Assembly (NCBI RefSeq): GCF_000717275.1
Contig: NZ_JNYV01000002.1
Coordinates: 248,001-312,000 of the forward strand
Source of the DNA: Kitasatospora arboriphila
GTDB lineage: Bacteria; Actinomycetota; Actinomycetes; Mycobacteriales; Mycobacteriaceae
Direction: 5' to 3'
Length of the DNA: 64,000 nt
Shown: piece after piece, positions 26,342 through 34,967 of the stretch
How positions within the stretch are numbered: position 1 is the stretch's first letter
Layout: the number at the start of each line of letters is the position of its first letter
Notes under the pieces: model-generated
Database searches by the model: none
What the model was told of the DNA's origin: nothing
Seen by the model: only the letters and a program-made list of their open reading frames with translations
Translations under genes and position numbers: made by a program

Positions 26342-28474
26342 ATGGCGACCTCGAACACGTCGACTCATTCTCCCACCTGGTGGGATCGCTTTGCTGCCGC
26401 GGTGAGCGGCCGTAGATCGTGGTGGATCGCACTGGTGGTCATCCTGATCTCCGGCGCAGCCATGGGGCTCATCGGCGAGAACGACTCGGGAGATCAAGCG
26501 CCGGATTCGCTTCCGCCGTCGGCTGATTCGGCACAGGTCAACGAATTGCTGGACAGCTTCCCGGACTCGGACGTATCTGCAGCCGTACTCGTCACCGTTC
26601 GCAGCGACGGCGCGCCGCTGTCCGACGACGACAAGGCTGCGGTCGAGCAAGCGCAACAGCGAATGCTGGCGGTCGACCGCTCGGTGACCACCACCGCATC
26701 GGCCGGTCCGGGTGCTGTCGTCTCTCCGGATGCAATCGCAGCCATCTCAGTGGTCCCCGTCAGTGCCGAGCTCAACGGCTTCAAGCTCACCGACCTCGTC
26801 GACGAGTTGCGAGACGCCGCTGACGACGGCCTACCGAGCGGACTGACGACCTACGTGACCGGTGGCCCGGCGTTCGGTGCCGACACCGCCAACTCGTTCT
26901 CCGGTGCCAACGTCACACTGTTGGCAGTGACGGCGCTTGTTGTCGCCCTCCTCCTGATCGTCACGTATCGCTCGCCGGTTCTGTGGCTGGTTCCGTTGCT
27001 GGTCATCGGATTTGCCGATCGGTTAGCGAGTTCGGTCGGCACCGGGCTGGCCGAGCTGACCGGCCTCTCGTTTGATGGATCCACCTCGGGCATCACCAGT
27101 GTGCTGGTGTTCGGCGCAGGCACCAACTACGCACTGCTGCTGATCTCTCGGTATCGGGAAGAGCTGCGCAAAGAGCAAGACCACCGGATTGCGTTGCAGC
27201 ACGCGGTCCGTCATGCCGGCCCAGCCATCCTCGCTTCGAACGCGACAGTGGTTCTGGCACTGCTGACACTCCTGCTTGCCGCACTACCGAGTACCCGCAG
27301 TCTCGGCGCACTGGCGGCTGCGGGTCTTGTTGTCGCAGTCATCTTCGCCTTGCTGGTGTTGCCACCTCTGTTGGCGCTGTTCGGAACTCGACTCTTCTGG
27401 CCGTTCATCCCCAAGGTGGGCGATCCGGCGCCCACCGAGGGCGGCAGCTGGTTCAAGATCGCAAACGCCGTCTCCCGGCACCCGGTTCGCGTCCTCGCGG
27501 TTGCCCTCTCGGCATTGATCGCATGTTCGTTGGGTCTACTCGGCGCAAACATCGGCCTGTCACAGACCGAGCAGTTCCGGGTGAGCGCGGACTCCGTCGA
27601 AGGTTTTGACACACTCGCCGAGCATTTCCCCGCCGGGCAGTCCGATCCCACCACGGTCATCGCGAACACCGTTGCCGCTGAGGAGATCAAGTCCGTCCTG
27701 GACAACACTGACGGAGTGATCTCGGCGGCCGAGACGGGACGGTCCGACAACGGCCTCACCAAGTGGTCCGTGGTCATCGACGCCGACCCAGCCTCCGAGC
27801 GGGCGTTCGACATCATCGATCAGTTACGCGACGCCACGGGCGACGTTCCCGACGCGCAGGCACTCGTCGGCGGGTCCGATGCCAAAGCCCTCGACATCGC
27901 AAAGGCGTCCGAACGTGATCGGCTCCTGATCATCCCGCTGATCCTCGCCGTGGTGTTCGTCATCCTGATCGTGTTCCTGCGCGCCCTGGTGGCACCGGTG
28001 GTGCTGGTCGCGACAACAGTGCTGAGCACCATCGCCGCCATCGGGATCGGTAGCCTCATCAGCGAACACATTTTCGGCTTCCCGGCCCTCGACAACAACG
28101 TCCCGCTTTACTCCTTCCTCTTCTTGGTTGCGCTGGGAATCGACTACACGATGTTCTTGGTGATCCGCACGAGGGAAGAGACACCCGGCCACGGCACGCG
28201 TGACGCCATCGTGCGGGCAGTGGCCTCTACCGGTGCCGTGATCACCAGTGCGGGAATCGTATTGGCCGCAGTCTTCTGCGTGCTCGGCATCCTCCCGCTC
28301 ATCACGCTGACCCAGCTGGGCATCATCGTCGGACTCGGGATCCTCCTCGACACGTTCCTGGTTCGGACCGTGGTGATCCCCGCACTCTTCAGCGTGATCG
28401 GGCCCCGCATCTGGTGGCCAGGCACCGTGGACCGAAAAGCGCGTCCACAACCGGAGTTACAACAACAGAAGTAG
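26342..28474 (+). CDS. MMPL/RND-family membrane transporter
   Basis: The 710-residue transporter has two halves, each with a large external loop and a bundle of membrane helices (first near residue 30, others around 190-210, 255-275, 300-365, 395-415 and 535-690). MMPL proteins use the proton gradient to export lipids or drugs. The second half has the proton-relay pair D601-Y602 (ALGIDYTMFL). In the first half the matching place reads N262-Y263 (GAGTNYALLL), so one acidic residue is missing. The ATG at 26342 is chosen over a TTG at 26306 that lies upstream of the operator. A lipocalin gene follows by 11 bases; both answer to the MarR gene next door. Confidence 0.88.
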   Translation: MATSNTSTHSPTWWDRFAAAVSGRRSWWIALVVILISGAAMGLIGENDSGDQAPDSLPPSADSAQVNELLDSFPDSDVSAAVLVTVRSDGAPLSDDDKAAVEQAQQRMLAVDRSVTTTASAGPGAVVSPDAIAAISVVPVSAELNGFKLTDLVDELRDAADDGLPSGLTTYVTGGPAFGADTANSFSGANVTLLAVTALVVALLLIVTYRSPVLWLVPLLVIGFADRLASSVGTGLAELTGLSFDGSTSGITSVLVFGAGTNYALLLISRYREELRKEQDHRIALQHAVRHAGPAILASNATVVLALLTLLLAALPSTRSLGALAAAGLVVAVIFALLVLPPLLALFGTRLFWPFIPKVGDPAPTEGGSWFKIANAVSRHPVRVLAVALSALIACSLGLLGANIGLSQTEQFRVSADSVEGFDTLAEHFPAGQSDPTTVIANTVAAEEIKSVLDNTDGVISAAETGRSDNGLTKWSVVIDADPASERAFDIIDQLRDATGDVPDAQALVGGSDAKALDIAKASERDRLLIIPLILAVVFVILIVFLRALVAPVVLVATTVLSTIAAIGIGSLISEHIFGFPALDNNVPLYSFLFLVALGIDYTMFLVIRTREETPGHGTRDAIVRAVASTGAVITSAGIVLAAVFCVLGILPLITLTQLGIIVGLGILLDTFLVRTVVIPALFSVIGPRIWWPGTVDRKARPQPELQQQK

Positions 28475-28485
28475 GAGATGACACC

Positions 28486-29103
28486 ATGGCGTTTTCACCT
28501 CGCCGACTCAGTCGCATCGTGATCGGCGGTCTTGCAATCGCTTTCGCTCTTGCCTGTGCGGCTCCCGCTTCGGCGGACTCCAGTTCGCTACCCCAGCCGC
28601 TGAAGCCGGTGGCCAAGCTGGACACCCAGCGTTATCTCGGTGACTGGAATCAGATCGCCGCCATCCCACAGCCGTTCAACCTCATCTGCGCGCGCGACAC
28701 GATGGCGAACTACCAGTTGATCGACTCGACAAACATCCGGGTGGAGAACACCTGCACCACCTGGACCAACCAGGAGAACCGGATCGTCGGCAACGCCCGG
28801 GTCAACGACAAGGTCACCGGTGCCCAACTGCACGTCAGCTTCCCAGGCGTTCCGACGCAGGAATCCCAGGACGGGCCCACCAACTATGTGGTCACCTACA
28901 TCGACGATGATTACTCCTGGGCCTTTGTCGGAAGTCCCGAGCGCACATCAGCATTCGTGTTGTCGCGTGAGCCGGCCGTGAGCACCGACCAGTGGAAGCA
29001 GATCCGCAAGGTCGCCGAAGACCGCGGCTACAACGCCTGCCTGCTCCTCACCTCTCCGACCACCGGCGGTTCAACCGAGATCCGTCCGCTCTGCACCGTC
29101 TGA
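28486..29103 (+). CDS. Exported lipocalin-family protein
   Basis: This 205-residue protein has a signal peptide (cleaved near APASA/DSS, residue 30) and the lipocalin opening motif LGDWNQIAAIPQPF, followed by beta strands (VENTCTTWTNQ, YVVTYIDDDYSWAFVGSPER) and the closing helix region. Bacterial lipocalins of the Blc type bind fatty acids or lysolipids at the membrane. The ATG at 28486 has a GGAG ribosome site. Cotranscription with the MMPL transporter suggests it receives or delivers the exported lipid; that link is inference. A strong terminator follows. Confidence 0.85.
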   Translation: MAFSPRRLSRIVIGGLAIAFALACAAPASADSSSLPQPLKPVAKLDTQRYLGDWNQIAAIPQPFNLICARDTMANYQLIDSTNIRVENTCTTWTNQENRIVGNARVNDKVTGAQLHVSFPGVPTQESQDGPTNYVVTYIDDDYSWAFVGSPERTSAFVLSREPAVSTDQWKQIRKVAEDRGYNACLLLTSPTTGGSTEIRPLCTV

Positions 29104-29116
29104 TCAATCGCAGATA

Positions 29117-29154
29117 CAACAAACCCCCGACCACATGTGGCCGGGGGTTTGTTG
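29117..29154. terminator. Strong bidirectional terminator
   Basis: Perfect 13-base arms (29117-29129 and 29142-29154) surround a loop that is itself almost palindromic (CCACATGTGG). The arms carry T-runs on both strands (GTTTGTTG), so the hairpin can end the lipocalin transcript and the convergent rplI transcript. Confidence 0.9.
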
Positions 29155-29171
29155 CGTGTAGAACCTGGTGA

Positions 29172-29627
29172 CTACTTGCCGGCAGTCACGGTGAGGTTGA
29201 ACTGTGCAACAACGTCGCTGTGCAGGTTCACCAAGACCGGGTAGGTACCGGTGGCCTTGATGTGGCCCTTGGGCAGTTCGATGTTGCGCTTGTCGACAGC
29301 AGGTCCGCCGGCACTCTTGATGGCGCTGACCACGTCAGCGGCCGAGACCGAACCGAACAGCTTGCCCGAGTCGTGGGTCTTGACACCCAACGTGACCTCG
29401 GCGAGCCCTTCGATGGCCTGCTTGAGCTCGTTGGCATGCTCGAGACCGCGCACTGCGCGAGCGTCCTGTGCACGACGAATGCCTTCGACCTGCTTCTCTG
29501 CTCCGCGGGTGGCGACGATGGCCAGCCCACGAGGCAGCAGGAAGTTACGGCCGTAGCCGTCTTTGACCTCGACGGTGTCGCCGGGGACACCCAACTTCTC
29601 GACCTCTGCGGTGAGGATCAGTTTCAT
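29172..29627 (-). CDS. rplI: 50S ribosomal protein L9
   Basis: The product has 151 residues, the standard length. The N-terminal RNA-binding domain begins [21 protein letters not shown] with the conserved [14 protein letters not shown] long central helix and a C-terminal domain ([16 protein letters not shown]) follow. L9 binds 23S rRNA and projects from the large subunit. It is the last gene of the rpsF-ssb-rpsR-rplI run, 18 bases after rpsR. Confidence 0.98.
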   Translation of the reverse strand: MKLILTAEVEKLGVPGDTVEVKDGYGRNFLLPRGLAIVATRGAEKQVEGIRRAQDARAVRGLEHANELKQAIEGLAEVTLGVKTHDSGKLFGSVSAADVVSAIKSAGGPAVDKRNIELPKGHIKATGTYPVLVNLHSDVVAQFNLTVTAGK

Positions 29628-29645
29628 GTTCTTGGTCCTTTCCGC

Positions 29646-29909
29646 TTATCGAGAGGTGGAGGTGAAGGGCAGCAAGGCAACTTCGCGCGAGTTCTTCACC
29701 GCGATGGCCACGTCCCGCTGGTGCTGGACGCAGTTACCGGTGACCCGACGCGAGCGGATCTTGCCACGATCAGACAAGAAACGACGCAGGAGCGCGGTGT
29801 CCTTGTAATCGATCAGCAGGTTCTTCTCTTTGCAGAAAGTGCAGGCCTTGGCCTTGACGATCTTTTCTGCGCCACGGACCTTCCGTCCGCCTTTAGCTTT
29901 TCCAGCCAT
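29646..29909 (-). CDS. rpsR: 30S ribosomal protein S18
   Basis: The 87-residue protein pairs with S6 on the platform of the small subunit. It keeps cysteines in ACTFCKEK and GNCVQHQ, so it is the zinc-type (C+) paralogue; organisms of this group often carry a second, zinc-free copy used under zinc starvation. The core [18 protein letters not shown] is diagnostic. It lies between ssb and rplI in the usual order. Confidence 0.98.
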   Translation of the reverse strand: MAGKAKGGRKVRGAEKIVKAKACTFCKEKNLLIDYKDTALLRRFLSDRGKIRSRRVTGNCVQHQRDVAIAVKNSREVALLPFTSTSR

Positions 29910-29967
29910 GTGTTGTCACTCCAAAAGTGTTGAGGTGCACAGCTACCTGTGCAGACTCAGATGTTCG

Positions 29968-30498
29968 TCAGAACGGTGGTTCGTCGTCCCCGCCACCGAA
30001 CGAGCCGCTGGCAGGCGCGCTGCCCCACGGATCGTCGTTCTGTGCGGCCGCACCCGAGTTCGCAGCAGCGCCGCGGTTTCCACCGCCGCTTCCGCCGGAA
30101 CCGAAGTTGCCGCCGCCTCCGCCACCGCCGCCGCGCGAGGCCCGATTGACCTTCGCGGTGGCGTAGCGGAGCGAGGGACCGATCTCGTCGACCTCGAGCT
30201 CCACCACGGTGCGCTTCTCACCCTCGCGGGTTTCGTACGACCGCTGCTTGAGCCGGCCGGACACGATCACTCGTGAACCCTTGGTGAGAGATTCGGCAAC
30301 ATTCTCGGCGGCATCGCGCCAGATGTTGCACCGCATGAACAGCGCTTCGCCGTCTTTCCATTCGTTGGACTGCCGATCGAACGTGCGTGGCGTGGACGCC
30401 ACGGTGAAGTTCGCGACGGCTGCACCGGACGGCGTGAACCGGAGTTCCGGATCTGCCGTCAGGTTTCCGACAACGGTGATGACGGTATCGCCTGCCAT
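29968..30498 (-). CDS. ssb: Single-stranded DNA-binding protein
   Basis: The 176-residue SSB coats single-stranded DNA in replication and repair. The OB-fold covers about residues 1-110 ([20 protein letters not shown], then [18 protein letters not shown]). A Gly/Ser/Asn/Ala-rich linker follows (about 115-165). The acidic tip DDEPPF recruits partner proteins. It is encoded between rpsF and rpsR, as in most bacteria of the group. Confidence 0.97.
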   Translation of the reverse strand: MAGDTVITVVGNLTADPELRFTPSGAAVANFTVASTPRTFDRQSNEWKDGEALFMRCNIWRDAAENVAESLTKGSRVIVSGRLKQRSYETREGEKRTVVELEVDEIGPSLRYATAKVNRASRGGGGGGGGNFGSGGSGGGNRGAAANSGAAAQNDDPWGSAPASGSFGGGDDEPPF

Positions 30499-30624
30499 GT
30501 GTATCTCCCGAGTTCAGTTGCGGTTGCGCAGTGGTGTGGGTCGATGTGCACCGAGCCTAGAGCTCGGCACCGACACGCATTGGACGTTCGAGCGAGCCCG
30601 ATCGGACCACTCGAACATCACGAG

Positions 30625-30981
30625 CTACTTGGCCGGCTTGGCCGCAGCCTTGGCAGCGTGCTTCGCAGCAACCTTGGCGCGGCGTACCTTGGCACGCTCG
30701 TCCACGCGCATCACCTTGGTGCGCAGCACGGACTCGTTCAGCTTCAGCTGGCGATCGAGCTCGGTGACCGTCTTGGGCTCGGCATTGAGATCGACGACTG
30801 CGTAGATCCCCTCAGTGTGCTTGAGGATTTCGTAGGCAAGACGGCGCTTGCCCCAGACATCGACGCCCGCAACATTTCCGCCATCCTGGCGAATCACATT
30901 GAGGAAGGTATCCAACGATGGAGCTACAGTTCGCTCATCCAGGTTGGGGTCAAGAATGACCATCAATTCGTAGTGACGCAT
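30625..30981 (-). CDS. rpsF: 30S ribosomal protein S6
   Basis: This 118-residue protein begins [19 protein letters not shown] as expected for S6 and ends with an Ala/Lys-rich tail after residue 97 (KAAAKPAK), longer than in Escherichia coli before glutamylation. It partners S18. A strong AGGAGG ribosome site lies ahead of the ATG. It is the first gene of the rpsF-ssb-rpsR-rplI run, and its upstream region holds a hairpin. Confidence 0.98.
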   Translation of the reverse strand: MRHYELMVILDPNLDERTVAPSLDTFLNVIRQDGGNVAGVDVWGKRRLAYEILKHTEGIYAVVDLNAEPKTVTELDRQLKLNESVLRTKVMRVDERAKVRRAKVAAKHAAKAAAKPAK

Positions 30982-31012
30982 AAGACCTCATCACCTCCTA
31001 TGGACTAGGTCG

Positions 31013-31031
31013 GCCACGGACGATCCGTGGC
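31013..31031 (-). promoter_or_regulatory. Hairpin in the region upstream of rpsF
   Basis: A perfect eight-base stem with a three-base loop lies 32-50 bases before the rpsF start on its strand. In many bacteria S6:S18 binds a hairpin leader of this operon to control it. Whether this stem has the needed bulge with CCG is not clear, and the transcription start is unknown. It may simply be an unrelated hairpin. Confidence 0.35.
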
Positions 31032-31166
31032 AGGAGGGTCGCCTGCGTCGGCAACCGGTCCAGGCTACCCCAACAGTGCTTGACCAGCGAAATCCTGGCC
31101 TCTATGCCACAGCCACCCCCAGACCGGGCGGGCCGAGGCGTATCGACACCCCCTACCCTGTAGGCC

Positions 31167-32657
31167 ATGCCTTCGCCGTCCCCCACCTCCACCTGGGAAA
31201 TGACGACGACACCGCGACCGGGCTGGCGGGCGCGTATCATCGCCGGCCGCGGCGAGCTCCTGCTCATCCTGACCCTCGCGCTGTTGATCAGTTCACTGTT
31301 CATGTGGCTCGGTTACCTGGGTAAGGCCACCTGCGGCGGCCCTCCGTTCGACGAGTCCGGCCGCAGCGCGCTCTGGCCGGTCGGTTCGAGCGAGATCATC
31401 ATGCCCTGCTATTCCGACCTGCAGTTCCTGTGGATCGGCCGCGACATCAACAACCACGTGTTCCCGTACATCCACGGGGGCATCACCGACAACGGCGTGC
31501 TCTTCGGAGGCGTGGTCGAGTACCCGGTGCTGTCGGGACTGCTCATGTACTTCGGCGCCAGCGGCGCCCACACCGACACCGAGTTCCTGACCCAGTCCGC
31601 GATCCTGCTCGTACCATTCGGGATCCTGATCGTCATCCTGCTCGCGCTGCTCGCCCGCTGGTACGTGATGCTCTGGGCAGCCACTCCCCCGCTGATCCTC
31701 TACGCGTTCCACAATTGGGAGCTGCCGGTGGTCGCGACGTCGGTGGGCGCCATCGCGGTGATGATCCTCGGCGCACGGATCAATCCGAAGACCGGCGGGC
31801 CGTGGTTGTCGTTGCGGACCAGCGCGCTCTGGGCGTCCTTCATCCTCTCGATCGGCTTCTGTCTCAAGATCTACCCCGGCTTGTTCGTGCTGCCGTTGGC
31901 CATCTTTGTGTTGACCCGCGCGATGGTGCCGGACTCCGACGCGAGTGGGTCCACGTCGCTGCGCACCCGGCTGACCCGCCGGTCCCTGGATTGGACCGGA
32001 GCCGCCGGCATCGTCGCGGTCGCGGTCATCACGGTGATCGCCGTGCAACTGCCGTTCATGATCGCCGGGTTCAAGGGTTGGCAGGCTTCGCTGTCGTTCC
32101 AGGGCAAACGCAAGGCCGACGTCGATACCAACACCATCTGGTACTGGGGACTGCGGCATGTCACCGGTGACGGACCGAGTGATGCCAACAGCCTCTACAA
32201 CTCGATCGTCGGGGTCGCCTCACCACTGCTGATCATCGTCTCGCTGGGCGTGGCGGTGTGGCTGGGGCTCCGACATTGGCAGCGCGGCAACGTCTTTCCA
32301 TGGATCGGCGTGAGTGCGGCGATGCTGGCCGGGTTCATGCTGTTCCACAAGGTCCATTCGCCGCAGTACACGCTGTGGATACTCCCGTTCTTCGTGCTCC
32401 TCAAGGTCGACTGGCGCCTGGTCACGCTGTACCTCGTCGGCGATCTGGCGCTCGACCTCACCATCTTCCGCATGTTCGGCATCCTCACGCGCGGTGACGA
32501 GATGGAGTGGTGGGTGATGGGCGGTGTCCAACTGGGCGTGTGGTCGCACGCGCTGTGCCTGGCGATCCTGATCTACCACTTCGTCGGCCGGCCCCTGCGG
32601 GTGCCACCGGAAAAAGTCTCGCCCCCAGCCTCGACGGCGGCTACCGTACCGGCATGA
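31167..32657 (+). CDS. GT87-type polyprenol-dependent membrane mannosyltransferase, copy 1
   Basis: The 496-residue protein has about ten membrane helices and the DUF2029/GT87 pattern. An acidic external loop comes after the first helix (GGPPFDESGRSALW, then PCYSDLQFLWIGRDI), with VVEYPVLSGLLMYFG and a conserved KIYPGLFVLPL helix. Such enzymes move mannose from polyprenyl-phosphate to lipid glycans outside the membrane. It is divergent from rpsF, and its stop overlaps the acetyltransferase start by four bases. A paralogue faces it at 33279-34955. A start at 31200 is also possible. Confidence 0.8.
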   Translation: MPSPSPTSTWEMTTTPRPGWRARIIAGRGELLLILTLALLISSLFMWLGYLGKATCGGPPFDESGRSALWPVGSSEIIMPCYSDLQFLWIGRDINNHVFPYIHGGITDNGVLFGGVVEYPVLSGLLMYFGASGAHTDTEFLTQSAILLVPFGILIVILLALLARWYVMLWAATPPLILYAFHNWELPVVATSVGAIAVMILGARINPKTGGPWLSLRTSALWASFILSIGFCLKIYPGLFVLPLAIFVLTRAMVPDSDASGSTSLRTRLTRRSLDWTGAAGIVAVAVITVIAVQLPFMIAGFKGWQASLSFQGKRKADVDTNTIWYWGLRHVTGDGPSDANSLYNSIVGVASPLLIIVSLGVAVWLGLRHWQRGNVFPWIGVSAAMLAGFMLFHKVHSPQYTLWILPFFVLLKVDWRLVTLYLVGDLALDLTIFRMFGILTRGDEMEWWVMGGVQLGVWSHALCLAILIYHFVGRPLRVPPEKVSPPASTAATVPA

Positions 32658-33229
32658 CCTGGTACACCGCCCCCACGCTCTCCGGCGCCCGAATCATGTT
32701 GCGCGAGTTGGCACTCGACGATGCGCCCGCCCTTGCTGCCGCGGTGGACCAACCTGAGGCATTCCGGTGGACAACGGTGCCCGGCGACGTTGCCGCCGCC
32801 GAGCGGTACATCCAGACCGCCCTCGACACCCCCGACCGTGTCGCCTTCGCGGTGGTCGAACAAGACAGTGGTCGCGTGGTGGGCTCCACGAGCTACTACG
32901 ACATCACTCCCGACTACCGCGCGCTGGCCATCGGCCACACCTGGTACTCCGCAGCCTTACACGGCACCGCGGTGAATCCGGAGGCCAAGCTGCTGCTGCT
33001 GCGCCGCGCCTTCGAAGACCTGTCAGCCGTCAGAGTGGTGTGGCATACCGATGAACGCAACGCCCAATCGCGGGCCGGCATCGCCAAACTCGGCGCCACG
33101 TTCGAAGGTCTGCTGCGCAAGCACCGTCCACTTCCCGATGGATCATGGCGCACCACAGCGCAATTCGCGATGACGGACGACGACTGGCCCGCCGCGAGAG
33201 AGGCCCTCTCCACGAGGCTGGAACGATGA
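32654..33229 (+). CDS. GNAT-family N-acetyltransferase (RimJ/RimL-like)
   Basis: The 191-residue protein has the GNAT order of the RimJ/RimL branch: an opening LSGARIMLRELALDDAPAL, a central VVGSTSYYDITPDYRALAIG, and the late WHTDERNAQSRAGIAKLGA with the conserved N-x-x-S-x-x-x-I-x-K-L-G motif. It would transfer an acetyl group from acetyl-CoA to an amine of a protein or small molecule. The ATG overlaps the stop of the glycosyltransferase gene (ATGA), so the two are coupled. The acceptor is unknown. Confidence 0.85.
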   Translation: MTWYTAPTLSGARIMLRELALDDAPALAAAVDQPEAFRWTTVPGDVAAAERYIQTALDTPDRVAFAVVEQDSGRVVGSTSYYDITPDYRALAIGHTWYSAALHGTAVNPEAKLLLLRRAFEDLSAVRVVWHTDERNAQSRAGIAKLGATFEGLLRKHRPLPDGSWRTTAQFAMTDDDWPAAREALSTRLER

Positions 33230-33236
33230 GCCCCGC

Positions 33237-33254
33237 CTGAGGGGGCCGCCTCAG
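33237..33254. terminator. Short convergent hairpin, possible terminator
   Basis: Six-base arms (33237-33242 and 33249-33254) with a six-base loop lie between the convergent acetyltransferase and second GT87 genes. The stem is short and has no T-run, so its role as a terminator is only possible. Confidence 0.3.
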
Positions 33255-33278
33255 TTCACCCCGTTCAGGTGCGGCAGG

Positions 33279-34955
33279 TCACGGGCGCGACGAGACCGCC
33301 ATCGAGTCGGTGGTCGGATCGTCTGGCGCCGGACGGGTTCTCACCTTGATCCGCCTCGGCCACGGCAACCGGTCGGGAGCCCTGTCGAGCACCCCGCCGC
33401 CGGGGTCGTCCACGGCCAGGCTCTGCCATCCGGCGCCACGTCGCACCAGATCGTCGGTCGGGTGATAGATCTGCCAGATCACCAACGCGCACAGTGCCAG
33501 CACCGCGAAGTCCCGGACCACAACTGCGGACAGGAACCACTGCTCGGGCAAGCCGTCGTCCGTCTCCTGAAACAGGTACCACATCATGCGCGGCACCCAG
33601 ACGAGAGCGTCGATCAGCATCCACGCCAACAGGATTCGCGTGTGCGGTAGCGCCAGCACCGCGAGCGGGACCAGCCAGAGCGAGTACTGCGGACTCCACA
33701 CCTTGTTGACCAACAGGAAGCCGGCGACGGTCAGGAAGGCCAACTGGGCCAACCGCGGCCGAAGCGGCGCATGGAAGCCGATGAACGCGATGCCGATACA
33801 GACCACCACGAACAACGCCATGCTCACCGCGTTCAGCAGAGATGGCGGCTGCCCGGGTTGGTTGCCCCACTGGTAGTCGGTGACAGCCGACACCACGTTG
33901 TAGATCGTGTCGGGATCGGTACCCCGAGAAGAGTTGTGGCGAAAGAACTCGGTCCAGCCGCGAAAGTGCAGGACCATGATCGGCAGGTTGATGATCAACC
34001 AGGTCGCGGCCGTCATCAGAGCGGTCACGGCGAAGTCGCGGACCTTGCCCGCGCGGAGACAGAGCACCAGCAACGGGACCAACAGCAACCCGGGGTAGAG
34101 CTTGGCCGCGATGCCGATTCCGAGGAACAGGCCGGTCATCCACGGATTCCGGCGCGCCCAGGCCAACATCGCGAGGGCGAGTGCCGCAGTGGCGATGGCA
34201 TCGAAGTTGGTGAAGATGTGGACCACCACCAGAGGAGAGACAGCTGCGAGCGTCACGGCCCACACCCTGCGCCCTGCGGTGAGTGCGGTGGCCCAGATGG
34301 TCACCAGCCAGCACAATGCCAGTCCCAGCGCCACGAGATTGAAGAAGACCACCACGTCCAGCGCACTGGGTAAGCCCCAATTGTCATGTGCCCACTGCCA
34401 TGCCTCGGTGGCCTGGGCCGCGGCATACATGAACATCCCGGTCAGTACCGGGTACTCCATGAACCGCTGCTTCTGTCCTCCGGCGCCGTTGTCCTCGTAC
34501 CAGAACGTCTTGTACGGGAGTGCGCCTTCGTTGAGTCGCTCGGCGCTGTAGAGCGGGATGGTGTCGGCGTAACACATCGCGGTGTACTGGCGGTGATCCG
34601 ACCAATCGAGTGTCTGTTCGCCGGTCGTCTTGTCCGGAGCCTGTTGCAGGCAACCGGCTTTCGCGTACCAGCCCAACGCCATGAACACGAGGGCGATCAG
34701 GAGCATCACCCGGATCGGCGTCCAGCCGGGACTGCGCCCGACCACCGCGTGCAGACCGACCGGGCCACCGATCACCATGCTGCCCGGAGAAACGATCGGA
34801 TCGGTACGGCTCGGCAGGACGCGTGTGGTCGACTCCCGACGATCGGCCGCGGGCAACGCAGGCGACTCGAATACGTTCAGGTGTTCCGTCGCAGCCGAAC
34901 CGTCATCGTCGCGCACTTCGTGCGACGTCGATTCGGTCGCTTCCCCGTCGGTCAT
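33279..34955 (-). CDS. GT87-type polyprenol-dependent membrane mannosyltransferase, copy 2 (Rv0051-like)
   Basis: The 558-residue membrane enzyme has an N-terminal cytosolic tail of about 65 residues and then many helices. It has the same hallmarks as the copy at 31167-32657: an acidic loop (DWSDHRQYTAMCYADTIPLY), MEYPVLTGMFMYAAA and a KLYPGLLLVPLL helix. Its position next to the PBP1 gene matches Rv0051 of Mycobacterium tuberculosis. The acceptor is likely an envelope glycolipid or arabinogalactan-linked glycan; this is inferred. The ATG at 34955 is preferred to the GTG at 34958. The gap to the PBP stop is 12 bases, indicating an operon. Confidence 0.82.
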   Translation of the reverse strand: MTDGEATESTSHEVRDDDGSAATEHLNVFESPALPAADRRESTTRVLPSRTDPIVSPGSMVIGGPVGLHAVVGRSPGWTPIRVMLLIALVFMALGWYAKAGCLQQAPDKTTGEQTLDWSDHRQYTAMCYADTIPLYSAERLNEGALPYKTFWYEDNGAGGQKQRFMEYPVLTGMFMYAAAQATEAWQWAHDNWGLPSALDVVVFFNLVALGLALCWLVTIWATALTAGRRVWAVTLAAVSPLVVVHIFTNFDAIATAALALAMLAWARRNPWMTGLFLGIGIAAKLYPGLLLVPLLVLCLRAGKVRDFAVTALMTAATWLIINLPIMVLHFRGWTEFFRHNSSRGTDPDTIYNVVSAVTDYQWGNQPGQPPSLLNAVSMALFVVVCIGIAFIGFHAPLRPRLAQLAFLTVAGFLLVNKVWSPQYSLWLVPLAVLALPHTRILLAWMLIDALVWVPRMMWYLFQETDDGLPEQWFLSAVVVRDFAVLALCALVIWQIYHPTDDLVRRGAGWQSLAVDDPGGGVLDRAPDRLPWPRRIKVRTRPAPDDPTTDSMAVSSRP

Positions 34956-34967
34956 CACCCCACTCGC

